This document shows positions 53,538-62,750 of a DNA stretch of 64,000 bases, piece after piece (position 1 is the stretch's first letter; each line of letters starts with the position of its first letter). Both the position numbers and the translations under genes were made by a program. This DNA comes from Syntrophobacter fumaroxidans MPOB (GTDB taxonomy: Bacteria; Desulfobacterota; Syntrophobacteria; Syntrophobacterales; Syntrophobacteraceae). The notes under the pieces were generated by a model, which was given only the letters and a program-made list of their open reading frames with translations, was not told the DNA's origin and made no database searches. Location of the stretch: NCBI RefSeq assembly GCF_000014965.1, contig NC_008554.1, positions 3,026,001-3,090,000 of the forward strand. Reading direction: 5' to 3'.

Positions 53538-54806
53538 GTGAGTCTTCTGCGCGTTTCATGGCGGAACCTCTGGAGAAACCGCAGACGCACCGCCATCACC
53601 ATGTCGGCGATCGCCCTGAACACCCTGATCCTCATCACTACGTACTCCCTCATGGGCGGTTTCCTGAAGCAAACGGTCCGCAACGTCACGCAGTTGGCCA
53701 CGGGTGAGGCTCAGCTGCATGCCCCCGGATACCTTTCCGATCGTTCCCTCTACAAACGGATCGCCCACCCCCGGATCCTCCTCCAGGCGCTTGGCGAACA
53801 TTCCATCGGCGCCGCCCCACGAACCTACGGTTACGGGCTGGTCAGCAGGGGGACTAAATCCGCCGGCGCTCTCTTCCAGGGAGTGGAACCGGCAATGGAG
53901 GCGGCTGCCTTCGAGCTTGCCGGGCACCTCGCGCAGGGAACTTTTCTGGCCCCGGCCGCTCGCAAGGGGTTGGTGCTGGGCCGGAAGCTGGCCAAGTCCC
54001 TCAACGCCGAGGTCGGCTCCGAAATCGTGGTCCTCGTGCAGGCGGCCGACGGGTCCCTGGGGAATGACCTCTTCACCGTCGTGGGAATTCTCGGAGCGGT
54101 CGGCGAAGCCATCGACCGAAACGCGGCCATGATGCACCTGGACGATTTCAGGCAGCTCTTTGCGATGCCGGAAGGCATTCACGAAATCGCCGTCAACACG
54201 AGGGGGCGGCTTCCCTTGGATGCCCTGGTCGAGACGCTGTCCCGCCTGGCGCCCGGGGACGAGGTTAGAACCTGGCGCCGGCTGCTGCCGACCTTTTCGG
54301 ACATGATCGAGCTCTCCGGCGTCAGCATGTCCATCTTCGGGGCCATCTTCCTCATCGCAGCCGGACTGGGGGTCATGAACACCATGCTCATGGCGACCTA
54401 TGAGCGGGCGCGCGAATTCGCATTGCAGAAAGCCCTCGGTGCCACGCCCTGGCGAATCGTGCGCGACGTGACCTTCGAGGCGTGGCTGCTGGCATGTGTC
54501 GCCACCCTGTTCGGGACTCTGGCGGGGCTTGCCGCCTCCACCATTCTCCAAACGACGGGCCTGAACACGGCAAGCCTTGCGGGGGAGACCACGATCTCCG
54601 GGGTGGTGTTCGACCCCGTGTGGCGCGCCGACCTCACCCTCCGGACGGTCGTGTGGCCGGTATTCATGATGTGGGCGGTGTGCGTCCTGGCGGCACTGTA
54701 TCCCGCCGCCATGTCCGCCCGTGACATGGGGTCAAACCTACACTTTTCACATTTTCTACGAGCCGGACCGCGCAGCGTCTGCGGCACGGGAAGGCGGCGG
54801 TCATGA
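53538..54806 (+). CDS. FtsX-family ABC permease 1
   Basis: 422 residues from a GTG with AGGGG upstream. N-terminal membrane segment (RTAITMSAIALNTLILITTY), a periplasmic MacB-like domain, then three membrane segments near 285-410. The last 26 codons are encoded by a dispersed repeat (54728 onward) and do not resemble a normal FtsX C-terminus, which would be expected to end shortly after YPAAMSARDM. Function is probably kept. It pairs with permease 2. Confidence 0.87.
   Translation: MSLLRVSWRNLWRNRRRTAITMSAIALNTLILITTYSLMGGFLKQTVRNVTQLATGEAQLHAPGYLSDRSLYKRIAHPRILLQALGEHSIGAAPRTYGYGLVSRGTKSAGALFQGVEPAMEAAAFELAGHLAQGTFLAPAARKGLVLGRKLAKSLNAEVGSEIVVLVQAADGSLGNDLFTVVGILGAVGEAIDRNAAMMHLDDFRQLFAMPEGIHEIAVNTRGRLPLDALVETLSRLAPGDEVRTWRRLLPTFSDMIELSGVSMSIFGAIFLIAAGLGVMNTMLMATYERAREFALQKALGATPWRIVRDVTFEAWLLACVATLFGTLAGLAASTILQTTGLNTASLAGETTISGVVFDPVWRADLTLRTVVWPVFMMWAVCVLAALYPAAMSARDMGSNLHFSHFLRAGPRSVCGTGRRRS
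54728..54751 (+). repeat. Dispersed 24-bp repeat, copy 3, inside a coding region
   Basis: Exact copy of 2225-2248 and 22141-22164. It is read in frame as GSNLHFSH in the C-terminus of permease 1 and appears to have replaced the native end of the gene. Confidence 0.85.
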
Positions 54807-54860
54807 AGGGTTGCTCAGGGAGATGCGACTGCGATTCACAGGAGACGGAAGGATGGAAGG

Positions 54861-56003
54861 ATGATCGTTCGACTGGCCTGGCGTTCCATCTGGCGCAACC
54901 GGCGCAGAACCCTCATCACCATTGCCTCTCTCGCCCTGGGGCTGACCATTGCCATTTTCTTCATCGCCCTGTCGGAAGGCGTCCACAACCAGGTGGTGAA
55001 CGAAGCGGTCCGGATGCAGGCAGGCCACATCACCGTGGAACACGAGGCGTACCAGGCGGCTCCCGCCGTCGATCTGTTCATCGGCGGCGTGGATCGGCTG
55101 AGGCGGCGGATCGACGGGATGGAGGCCGTGGAGGCGACGAAGCTCCTCATCCGCGGCCAGGGCGTCGCCAATTCGAGCGCCGGCGCAGTCGGGGTTGCCG
55201 TGATGGGGGTGGAGCCCTCCGTCGAGGCCGGGACATCGCCCTTGGCAAGACACATGGTGACGGGAAGCACCCTCGAAGACGGCGATGACCGAAAGGCGAT
55301 ACTGGGCGAGCATCTTGCCGACCAATTGAAATTGACGCAGGGTAGCAAGCTGGTCCTGACCACCAACAATGCCCGGGGGGAACTGGTGGAGGAGCTGTGC
55401 CGCGTGAAGGGCATCTTCCGTATCGGCTCGGACGAAATCGACGGGTATCTCGTTCAGATCCCTTTGGAGTTCGCTCAACGGGTCTTCGGCCTGCAACCCG
55501 ATGAAGCCACTCAGTTGGGGGTTGTTTTGAAGCGCCCGTCCGAACTGGAAGCAACGATCGGAGCCATCAAGGCCATCGAGCGCGAAGAGTACGCGGCCGT
55601 ACTGCCCTGGCAGGCGGTTCTTCCCGAGGTGGCGTCGTATATCCGGTTACGCCGGACTTCCACCTGGGTATTCCAGAGCCTGCTGTTCATCATCATCCTC
55701 TTCACCATCCTCAACACCCTGCTCATGTCCGTCGTCGAACGGGAGCGCGAGTTCGCCGTGCTCCTGGCACTGGGCACGCGCATCGGTCAGCTCAGGCGAC
55801 AGCTGTTCGTGGAATCGGCATTTATCGGGATACTGGGCTGCGTCGCGGGAATGTCGCTGGGAGGCGCCGCCGCCCTCTCGCTCCAGGTTCATGGGCTGGA
55901 CCTTTCGGGTTTCATGCCCGGAGGGGTTGATTTACCCGCATTTCCTCATGACTCCTGGAACCGCTTGAGTACAGCCATTTTACAGACCATGCTTTTCCGT
56001 TGA
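54861..56003 (+). pseudogene. FtsX-family ABC permease 2, 5' part, cut by the integrated element
   Basis: Native residues 1-346 and the shared DLSGFMP segment are permease sequence: IWRNRRRTLITIASLALGLT, a periplasmic domain, then FIIILFTILNTLLMSVVERE and SLGGAAALSLQVHGLDLSGF. The last 27 codons come from the element. The missing C-terminal 62 residues, with the last membrane segment, lie 7.2 kb away at 63212-63400. Rejoined, the protein would be about 408 residues. Whether the truncated protein works is unknown. Confidence 0.9.
55899..55920. repeat. Left attachment-site core (22-bp direct repeat)
   Basis: The 22 bp begin GACCTTTCGGG and end TTCATGCCCG, and recur exactly at 63212-63233. They encode DLSGFMP of the permease in both places. 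Element sequence begins right after this copy. Confidence 0.88.
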
Positions 56004-56036
56004 CTTCCTCCATTTTACCCCTATAATTACCCCAAG

Positions 56037-56058
56037 TGTGGGGGATAGTGTGGGGGAC
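56037..56058. repeat. Left-end terminal repeat of the element
   Basis: 22 bp with two GTGGGGGA units (TGTGGGGGATAG then TGTGGGGGAC). An exact copy lies near the other end at 63104-63125. It is a candidate integrase arm-binding site. Confidence 0.75.
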
Positions 56059-56096
56059 GAAAACTTTCGGGTTACGTTGAATTTTCTCTGTTTAGG

Positions 56097-56142
56097 ACTG
56101 TGGGGGACGACATTTTCAAGCAAGAACTGTGGGGGACGACAT
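56097..56142. repeat. Tandem 17-bp repeats at the integrase start
   Basis: ACTGTGGGGGACGACAT occurs exactly at 56097-56113 and 56126-56142. The second copy contains the A and T of the integrase start codon (ATG 56141). It shares GTGGGGGA with the end repeats. A likely protein-binding array or autoregulatory site. Confidence 0.75.
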
Positions 56143-57286
56143 GCCAAAGCAGACCAGATCTAAGACGAAATACGCCGGTGTCACCTTTGTAGAAGGCACT
56201 CGGGCGGACGGACAAGTCGAGCGCATCTACTACATCCGGTATCGCCGGGGTGGAAAGCTCATCGAGGAAAAGGCCGGGCGGCAATTCCGGGACGATATGA
56301 GCGCGGCACGGGCGGCAGGTATCCGGGCAAAGCGAATGGAAGGGGACCAACCGACGAACGAAGAGCGCAGAGAAGCCGAACGGGAGGTAAAGGAAAGGTG
56401 GACCATCACCCGCCTGTGGGAAGAGTACAAACGCGGCACACCCGGCTTGAAAGGGATCGTGACGGACGAAAACCGCTTCTCGAAGCACATAAAACCCATA
56501 TTCGGCGACAAGGAACCGGGAGAGCTTGTGCCCCTCGATGTGGACCGCTTGAGAGTCAAGATGCTGAAGACCCACAAGCCCGCGACGGTACGCAACGCGC
56601 TTGAGCTTTTGCGCCGCATCGTCAATTTCGGAGTCAGAAAGCAGCTGTGCCCATGCTTGTCCTTCCAAATTCCAATGCCGAGGGTTCGCAACGAAAAGAC
56701 GGAAGACCTCACGCCGGATGAGCTTGCAAGGCTGCTCAAGGCGCTTTCTGAAGAGCCGAACACGCAGGTGGCGCACATCGTTAAACTGGCGCTTTTCACC
56801 GGCATGAGGCGTGGGGAGATACTCAAGCTCAGGTGGACGGATATCGACCTCGACCGGGGCTTTATATCCATCCGGGACCCGAAAGGCGGCGTCGACCAGA
56901 GGATACCCCTCAGCGAGTCGGCACGGCGGATTCTTGCTAATCATCCGAAAACCGATAGCCTCTTTGTGTTTCCGGGCCGCAATGGAGCGCAACGAACCGA
57001 CATCAACAAAAGCCTCAACCGCATCAAGGAAGCCGCCGAACTCCCGAAGGACTTTCGAATGCTGCACGGCTTGCGGCACGCTTTTGCCTCCTCGTTGGCA
57101 AGTTCGGGCGAAGTGGATATGTACACCCTGCAGAAGCTCTTGACCCACAAAAGCCCGACGATGACAGCAAGATACGCACACCTGAGGGATGAATCGCTTC
57201 GGCGTGCTTCAGACTTGGCCGGGGAGATCATCGAGAAGGCGGTGAAGAAGAAAGACAACGTGATTGACATCCCCAGACAAGCATGA
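56141..57286 (+). CDS. Tyrosine recombinase/integrase
   Basis: 381 residues from ATG 56141. An AP2-like or arm-binding N-terminus (about 10-60), SAM-like core-binding domain (about 90-170), and catalytic domain with Arg in FTGMRRGEILKLRW, HGLRHAFASSL and the Tyr in TARYAHLRDESL. It is the first gene inside the left end and would catalyse integration at the 22-bp core. The start overlaps a repeat (see 56097-56142). Confidence 0.95.
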   Translation: MPKQTRSKTKYAGVTFVEGTRADGQVERIYYIRYRRGGKLIEEKAGRQFRDDMSAARAAGIRAKRMEGDQPTNEERREAEREVKERWTITRLWEEYKRGTPGLKGIVTDENRFSKHIKPIFGDKEPGELVPLDVDRLRVKMLKTHKPATVRNALELLRRIVNFGVRKQLCPCLSFQIPMPRVRNEKTEDLTPDELARLLKALSEEPNTQVAHIVKLALFTGMRRGEILKLRWTDIDLDRGFISIRDPKGGVDQRIPLSESARRILANHPKTDSLFVFPGRNGAQRTDINKSLNRIKEAAELPKDFRMLHGLRHAFASSLASSGEVDMYTLQKLLTHKSPTMTARYAHLRDESLRRASDLAGEIIEKAVKKKDNVIDIPRQA

Positions 57287-57381
57287 TCGGTTTCCAGGGG
57301 ATAGGGTAGCTCCCGACAAGCCCGGTATCCTGGCCGGGTTTCCCCCGGAGAACCACCAGGGAGCGCTTGCAGGAGGCGCGC

Positions 57382-58068
57382 TTGATTACCGAAGAGGAAA
57401 GAGATTGGTTGCGTATTCGATGGGAATTTTTGAGACGAGACCCCGAGTATCTTAGATTGTGGGAACAGTTTCATGACTGGCAAACAGGCAAAATCCAGAT
57501 AGGGGACGATTCGGACCTTTTGCTTGCCCTAGTCGACGGCTTCGCTCGGTTCGGTTTGGGACAGTGGGTTGACCCGGCTCTTGACTTCGAAAAAATCTCC
57601 GAAGGGAACCTGCCTGATGCATGGGGCAACAGATTAACCATCGAGCACTTGATGTCAACAAAATGCCATACCGTCCTCATAGACGACCTACCGTTTGACG
57701 GCTCACGCTTCGCAACAACTCTGACGATTCACATAGACCTTGGCAGGGTAAATTCAAGAACCGCGCTCAAAGCCCATATCAACGGCATCATCGACAGGTA
57801 TCTTGACGACCCGAACATCAGGAAGCGACCAAAGAGGAAAACGGACTACGAGCGAATTCTTGAGATCGGGCGGCTACATGAAAGCGGAATGTCGAACCGC
57901 GAAATAGCCACGCATATGTATCCGAACGAATTTGTAGACCCCGGAAACCTGTTTGATGAAAATTCCGCCTTGCCCAATCCCGAAAACGCGGAACGTAAGG
58001 TAAGCCACGCGCTGGATCGATACCACCAACTCATCAATGGTGGACACATCGACATGACCTATCCCTAG
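57382..58068 (+). CDS. Element protein of unknown function
   Basis: 228 residues from a TTG at 57382 with AGGAGG 5 nt upstream; an upstream TTG at 57367 is also open. The start is ITEEERDWLRIRWEFLRRDP, and the middle has an HTH-like stretch (RILEIGRLHESGMSNREIAT), suggesting DNA binding. It is not recognised as a named family. It is followed by a gap with a promoter-like AT-rich stretch before the next gene. Confidence 0.6.
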   Translation: MITEEERDWLRIRWEFLRRDPEYLRLWEQFHDWQTGKIQIGDDSDLLLALVDGFARFGLGQWVDPALDFEKISEGNLPDAWGNRLTIEHLMSTKCHTVLIDDLPFDGSRFATTLTIHIDLGRVNSRTALKAHINGIIDRYLDDPNIRKRPKRKTDYERILEIGRLHESGMSNREIATHMYPNEFVDPGNLFDENSALPNPENAERKVSHALDRYHQLINGGHIDMTYP

Positions 58069-58189
58069 CGATTTTCACCGGTAAGATAACTTTTTAAATT
58101 ATCCTTCCGTGACTGTTTCACCTGCCTTGCCGTAAACTGCCTCCAACGTAGCAAAAAATCTAACGATTTCTTCAACTTGGAGGTGCTTT

Positions 58190-58375
58190 ATGGAACGCTT
58201 ACTGAACGAGCATCAGGCTGCCCGATTCCTGAACCTGTCCGTTGCAACCCTGCGAAACGACCGCTCCACGCGACGGAGATTTCCCTATCTGAAGTTGGGC
58301 AAATCCGTTCGGTATCGCTTCGAGGACTTGCAAGCCGTGATCGAGTCGTCCCGGATCGGCGGGAACCCGCGATGA
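58190..58375 (+). CDS. HTH (AlpA/excisionase-like) protein
   Basis: 61 residues: ERLLNEHQAARFLNLSVATL followed by FPYLKLGKSVRYRFEDLQAV, the winged-helix pattern of small MerR-like excisionases. GGAGG lies 8 nt upstream. Such proteins control integrase directionality or element gene expression. Its stop overlaps the next gene's start (ATGA). Confidence 0.85.
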   Translation: MERLLNEHQAARFLNLSVATLRNDRSTRRRFPYLKLGKSVRYRFEDLQAVIESSRIGGNPR

Positions 58376-58560
58376 ACGCCAACGAACTCCGTCAAAGCTT
58401 CGCCGAGGGCCTGGAAGCGTTGTCGGACCGGCAGGTGTTTTTCCTGGCCATGTTGCTCACGAGCTTGAACGAAGCAATCCGGGCGACGGTTGAATCCGGC
58501 ATGGCCGAAATCCGCGCGGAACTCGCTGAACTGCGCCGGACAACGGGGGGGAGCCGATGA
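58372..58560 (+). CDS. Small element protein
   Basis: 62 residues beginning MNANELRQSFAEGLEALSDR, helical throughout with a hydrophobic middle (FFLAMLLTSLNEAI). Start overlaps the HTH gene stop and its own stop overlaps the next gene's start, so it belongs to the operon. No family recognised. Confidence 0.6.
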   Translation: MNANELRQSFAEGLEALSDRQVFFLAMLLTSLNEAIRATVESGMAEIRAELAELRRTTGGSR

Positions 58561-59930
58561 ACATCACAGACATCCTCTTGGCGGGTTGGCCGAAGAACTT
58601 GAGGACCGACGGAACATTCACCTGTCCCGCGTGCGGTAAAGGAGTTTTGACGGTGGGCGATGGCGCGGCACACTGTCCGGGCGAAAACCGCGAATTTACC
58701 ACCGGCGACCTGCTCACCCTCCTCCAACAATCACGAAGCAACGGGACTGAACCAAAGACCCCGCCCAAGCAGGAGGTTCCACCACGGCAGAGCAAGACCG
58801 AATCGCCTGGAGCCTTCCCGCATGAGGTAATGAGCGGGTTCGCGGGGAATTTCGCAAGCCTGTTCTCCTCGTACACCGAAGCCCCCGCACAGTTCTATTA
58901 CTTCTCGGCGATGACCATGCTTGGAAACGTCCTTGCAGACAAAATCGTTGTGGAAAGCCAGATTGCAACCCAACCCCGGCTCTACTGCCTGCTTTTGGGC
59001 GAATCCGCCGACGACCGGAAATCAACAGCCATCAGTCAGACCGTGAAGTTCTTCCTGGACTTTTTCACACGTAAGGACTTTGGCGTCTGTCATGGCGTCG
59101 GGAGTGCTGAAGGGCTGCAAAAAAGGCTCGAAGAGAATAACAAATTGCTCCTGTGCTTCGATGAATTCAAGGCATTCGTCGCCAAGTGCAAAATCGAATC
59201 CAGCGTGCTCTTGCCTTGTCTGACCACCTTGTTTGAATCAGGTTGCTATGAATCACGCACCAAAACGAGCGACATCAGTATTCAGAACGCTCAAATAAGC
59301 ATCCTAGGCGCATCAACCGTCCCGACCTATGAGACCATGTGGTCAAGCCAATTCACGGACATCGGCTTTATCAACCGTTTGTGGATCGTCACAGGCCATG
59401 GAGAGCGCCGGTTCTCTATTCCACCGAAGATTCCTGTTACGGACATTTCAAACCTCAGATATGACCTGCAAGCGGTTCTCCAGACGGTAGGCACTGGTTT
59501 TGAAATGCCTGTGGATAAGGACGCCGAAGAGATTTACCACACATGGTACATGAACCTGGACCACTCAGTACATTCCCGGCGTTTGGACGGCTACGCGCTT
59601 CGCCTGATGCCCCTCTTGGCCGTGAACGACCGCAAACGGGTGATCGACCTCGAAACCGTGAAGAAGGCCATCCGGCTTTGCGACTGGCAACTGGAAGTTC
59701 GAAAGCTTCACGACCCGATCGACAGCGATAGTGTGCTTGCCCGGATGGAAGAGAAAATCCGGCGCACTCTGAGGGCTAGAGGGGCGCTCACGGAACGCGA
59801 ACTGAAGCAAGCAACCCACGCGAATCGAGACGGGCTGTGGGTGTTCGCGCAGGCAAAACAGAACCTCGTCAAAGCCTGTGAAATCGCCTGGAACCGAGGA
59901 GAAAAACGCTATGAAACCGTCGATGCCTAA
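58557..59930 (+). CDS. DUF3987-type helicase/primase-like ATPase
   Basis: 457 residues. A short zinc-finger-like start (CPACGKG, then HCPGEN) is followed by a DUF3987-type ATPase domain. Walker A appears as LLGESADDRKSTA (degenerate) and Walker B as LLLCFDEFKAF. The C-terminus looks like a winged helix (LTERELKQATHANRDGLW). Proteins of this family act in replication of phages and satellite elements. It precedes the inverted repeat array at 59935-60111. Confidence 0.78.
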   Translation: MNITDILLAGWPKNLRTDGTFTCPACGKGVLTVGDGAAHCPGENREFTTGDLLTLLQQSRSNGTEPKTPPKQEVPPRQSKTESPGAFPHEVMSGFAGNFASLFSSYTEAPAQFYYFSAMTMLGNVLADKIVVESQIATQPRLYCLLLGESADDRKSTAISQTVKFFLDFFTRKDFGVCHGVGSAEGLQKRLEENNKLLLCFDEFKAFVAKCKIESSVLLPCLTTLFESGCYESRTKTSDISIQNAQISILGASTVPTYETMWSSQFTDIGFINRLWIVTGHGERRFSIPPKIPVTDISNLRYDLQAVLQTVGTGFEMPVDKDAEEIYHTWYMNLDHSVHSRRLDGYALRLMPLLAVNDRKRVIDLETVKKAIRLCDWQLEVRKLHDPIDSDSVLARMEEKIRRTLRARGALTERELKQATHANRDGLWVFAQAKQNLVKACEIAWNRGEKRYETVDA

Positions 59931-59934
59931 AAAC

Positions 59935-60111
59935 TGTAGCCAATTTTGTAGCCACGCCGAAAATGGACTTAACTATGCGGAATTATTGCGTGTATCCAAT
60001 TCTTATATAAGAGAGAGGTTTTTTTTAGGGTATGTGTAATAAGAATTCGGCTACTTACAGTGATTTCAATAAGTTAACCCCTGTTTTCGGTTGGCTACAC
60101 TTTTGGCTACA
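59935..60111. repeat. Paired 12-bp iterons in inverted arrangement around an AT-rich core
   Basis: TGTAGCCA occurs at 59935-59942 and 59947-59954, and its reverse complement TGGCTACA at 60092-60099 and 60104-60111, each pair spaced 12 bp apart. The 137 bp between are AT-rich and gene-free (TCTTATATAAGAGAGAGG, TTTTTTTAGGG). This looks like a replication origin or a regulator-binding array of the element. It directly follows the helicase-like gene. Confidence 0.8.
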
Positions 60112-60132
60112 CTTTTTGAAAGGAACCAACCC

Positions 60133-60417
60133 ATGGCCAAGAATGAATCCTTAGCAAGCACCCTCATCGAGTGTTTTACATCGGTAAACGAAGTGGACAC
60201 CAACTATGAACCCGCCAATATGGTGGACGCCATTGCAATGGGATTCCGTGCGGTTTCGAGGGCGATACACAGACTCGGTATCGCCGACGCTGACACTCCC
60301 ATGGGAGCGATCGAGGCTCACGCCTTGGCACTCAAGGAAGCCGGGGCATCGATTGAACGGGGACTACTGGACATCGCCGATGCTCTCCGGGAACTGGCAG
60401 GGAAGGAAACCCCATGA
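60133..60417 (+). CDS. Small element protein
   Basis: 94 residues beginning MAKNESLASTLIECF, with AAAGGA 8 nt upstream. Helical and acidic; MVDAIAMGFRAVSRAIHRLG in the middle. Its stop overlaps the nuclease start. No family recognised. Confidence 0.6.
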   Translation: MAKNESLASTLIECFTSVNEVDTNYEPANMVDAIAMGFRAVSRAIHRLGIADADTPMGAIEAHALALKEAGASIERGLLDIADALRELAGKETP

Positions 60418-60950
60418 TCGTGATCATCGACTCCAGAGAACAAATACCCTACGACTTCGCCACCTATGATGTGGAAACCGAACGCGGCACCTTGCACACC
60501 GGCGATTACTCCCTTGCGGGATTCGAGGATCGGGTTGCCATCGAGCGAAAATCGCTGGACGACCTCATCGGATGCTTGTGCCATGATCGTGAACGATTTG
60601 AGAAGGAGTTATGCCGGGCAAAGGCGCTCGACTTCTTCAGTGTGGTCATCGAAGGCGCGCTCTCGGACATCCTGGACGGTCGGTTTCGTTCGCGGATGAC
60701 AGTCAACGCTGCGGTGGAAAGTATCGCGGCGTTCAGCACCAGGTATCGCACACCCTTTTTGTTCTGTGGGTCACGAGCGGGCGGAGAGCGCATGACCTTT
60801 TCGCTCCTGAGCAAATATGCCCACAACATCTTGCGCGCCGCGCGGATCGGAAAAATGACAGGCTATGCCCCTAGGGGGAGGGGTCCGACACCCCCCGGCG
60901 TTAATACTCCTCGAGGGCATGCGCGGATCTTCGAGGGGAAATCGTCATGA
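60414..60950 (+). CDS. ERCC4-domain nuclease
   Basis: 178 residues. The XPF/ERCC4 nuclease motif is clear: MIVIIDSREQIPYDF with the first acidic residues, then DRVAIERKSLDDLIGCL (V-ERK catalytic core), and DRERFEKELCRAK. Such nucleases cut branched DNA, and phage and element versions act in replication or recombination. It is short, lacking the helix-hairpin-helix tail of cellular XPF. Confidence 0.85.
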   Translation: MIVIIDSREQIPYDFATYDVETERGTLHTGDYSLAGFEDRVAIERKSLDDLIGCLCHDRERFEKELCRAKALDFFSVVIEGALSDILDGRFRSRMTVNAAVESIAAFSTRYRTPFLFCGSRAGGERMTFSLLSKYAHNILRAARIGKMTGYAPRGRGPTPPGVNTPRGHARIFEGKSS

Positions 60951-61117
60951 GATTCTACACACTGCTTGCGGATGAAAAGCCTGTGGGCCGGATGCTCCTG
61001 GACGACGACGGCTACGCGGTTCTGGACTTCATGGCAAAGCCCCTCCGTGTGGTGGAGAAAGCACCCGGAGAACGATGGAAGACTGCCAACAATCTGCAAA
61101 AGCAGGGAAGGAGGTAA
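60947..61117 (+). CDS. Small element protein
   Basis: 56 residues, beginning MRFYTLLADEKPVGRMLLDD. The ATG overlaps the nuclease stop codon. Compact beta-like start, basic end. Unknown. Confidence 0.55.
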   Translation: MRFYTLLADEKPVGRMLLDDDGYAVLDFMAKPLRVVEKAPGERWKTANNLQKQGRR

Positions 61118-61119
61118 AA

Positions 61120-61527
61120 ATGGCAAAGTTTAAGCCCGGCCAAAGTGGAAACCCGGCAGGGAGGCGACCGGGGACGCGATGCCGCGCCACAATGGCCGCA
61201 GAAGCCCTTATTTCGGGCCGGGCCGATGAATTGGTCGAGAAGATTGTTTCTATGGCCCTACAAGGCGATACGACGTGTCTGAAGGCATGTCTGGACCGGC
61301 TGGTGCCACCCCGGCGGGACATGCCCGTCCGGGTGCAACTACCGTTGATTGAAGACGGCGACTTGTCGCGATTGACGGAAGCTATCTTGAAAGCCGCCAC
61401 GGAAGGCACGATCACCCCGAGCGAGGCGCAGGCCATTGCGGGGATTGTCGAGCAACACCGGAAGGCTGTTGAAACAACCGAACTCGAAGCGCGAATCCGG
61501 GCTCTCGAAGAAAGGGGGATGAAATGA
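61120..61527 (+). CDS. DUF5681-like protein
   Basis: 135 residues from ATG 61120, with AAGGAGG upstream. It opens with KFKPGQSGNPAGRRPGTRC, the glycine-rich signature of DUF5681 proteins, found in phage and integrated-element gene clusters. The remainder is helical (EALISGRADELVEKIVSMAL). The next gene starts at its stop codon. Function unknown. Confidence 0.78.
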   Translation: MAKFKPGQSGNPAGRRPGTRCRATMAAEALISGRADELVEKIVSMALQGDTTCLKACLDRLVPPRRDMPVRVQLPLIEDGDLSRLTEAILKAATEGTITPSEAQAIAGIVEQHRKAVETTELEARIRALEERGMK

Positions 61528-61697
61528 GCCTGGAACGTCGTGTGGAGCGGCTGGAGGCCCAGAACGGCACCACTGTGTTCATCGTGGTCGAAAGTGCCGA
61601 AGAGGCGAAAAAATTGCGCGAAATGCACCCCGAACCGGGAACCGTGGTCATCATCACGGGGATCCCGCGAACCCCAAACGAAAGGACGAAACAATGA
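61524..61697 (+). CDS. Small element protein
   Basis: 57 residues, beginning MSLERRVERLEAQNG. Its start overlaps the previous stop and its stop overlaps the next start (ATGA junctions). It looks like a short coiled coil followed by a strand (TTVFIVVESAEEAKKL). Unknown. Confidence 0.6.
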   Translation: MSLERRVERLEAQNGTTVFIVVESAEEAKKLREMHPEPGTVVIITGIPRTPNERTKQ

Positions 61698-62440
61698 CAC
61701 TCGAAGAAGCGCAACATGCGATGAACGAAGAGAAAATTTTGGCAGCCCGAATCCAGGCCCGGCAGGAGGCAGGGGAGAAAATAGCCGAGGCCGAACTGGA
61801 AGCGCGCCGGAACCGGCTTGAAGAGATTGCCGCCGAGCTCGCACGGCTCAAAACCGAACCCACCCCCGTTGAGAGGGCCGTGGACGCCCTGAAAAAATTC
61901 ACAGAGCGGTTTGTCGAGCGGGAATCGAAGTGCAGAAGCGAGGTTTTTGGGCTTGAATCAGACCTGGAGGAACTGCGCAGGCAACACTCTACGTTGATGT
62001 ACGCCGGGGAGCCGACCGACGAGATCGTCAAAAAGTATCAGAAGGCAGAGGCGAAACTTGCCGAAGCCAAGAGCGCCTTGTCCCTCGTGAGCGAGTGGCG
62101 AATCCGGGAAGCCGCGAAGATCCGCAAATTGGAACACCACATCGCTGCCGCGTACCAGCGGGAACTCGAAGACGATTTCAACGCGCTCCAGGCTCATCGG
62201 GTGAAGATTGCCGAAGCCCGGCAAAAGTACATCGCGCTCGTCGTGGAAGCGTTCAAGATGAACCATCGGGCGGCTGATAAGGCTGTGGAAGGACTCCGGT
62301 TCGGGCGATTCCCCGTTCCGGGTTTTAGGAACCTGGAAGCCCAGGAAATCGAAGTCACGCTCAAGGACCTGCACGTGGCCGCAGGCAAACCGTACTCGAT
62401 TCAGGTCATTTGGGCACAAGTCAAGAACCCGAGACGATAG
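61694..62440 (+). CDS. Coiled-coil element protein
   Basis: 248 residues, nearly all charged helix with heptad character (AAELARLKTEPTPVERAVDA, GLESDLEELRRQHSTL), then a short globular end (GRFPVPGFRNLEAQEIEVTL). Overlapping start with the previous gene. A structural or scaffold-like protein, unknown family. Confidence 0.6.
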   Translation: MTLEEAQHAMNEEKILAARIQARQEAGEKIAEAELEARRNRLEEIAAELARLKTEPTPVERAVDALKKFTERFVERESKCRSEVFGLESDLEELRRQHSTLMYAGEPTDEIVKKYQKAEAKLAEAKSALSLVSEWRIREAAKIRKLEHHIAAAYQRELEDDFNALQAHRVKIAEARQKYIALVVEAFKMNHRAADKAVEGLRFGRFPVPGFRNLEAQEIEVTLKDLHVAAGKPYSIQVIWAQVKNPRR

Positions 62441-62453
62441 GAGGCAAACAACG

Positions 62454-62750
62454 ATGAGTGAAAAACGGTTGGAATTCTCAAGCATGGCACCCGGCAACGG
62501 CAGCGCAATCCCCTGTCCGCCGAAGCCTGGATCACGAGGCCCGGTTGGCAGGCTCGAATTGACCTTTCCGGCAAGCCCTGGACTTCGTGCCGCAGAAGCC
62601 CGTGCACAGCGAGAAAGGCTCGCAAACGCCCGGCGTGAGTATGCGCGCGCTGACGAGGCCGAGAAGAAAATCACCCGGCAGCGGCTCAGGCGCGAAGGTG
62701 TGGATGAGGCGACGATCAACGAGATTTTAGGAGAGGAGGAAGTGCGATGA
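62454..62750 (+). CDS. Element protein of unknown function
   Basis: 98 residues; a Gly/Pro-rich start (PGNGSAIPCPPKPGSRGP) and a basic helical tail (RAAEARAQRERLANARREYA). It lies 13 bp after the coiled-coil gene. Not recognised. Confidence 0.55.
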   Translation: MSEKRLEFSSMAPGNGSAIPCPPKPGSRGPVGRLELTFPASPGLRAAEARAQRERLANARREYARADEAEKKITRQRLRREGVDEATINEILGEEEVR

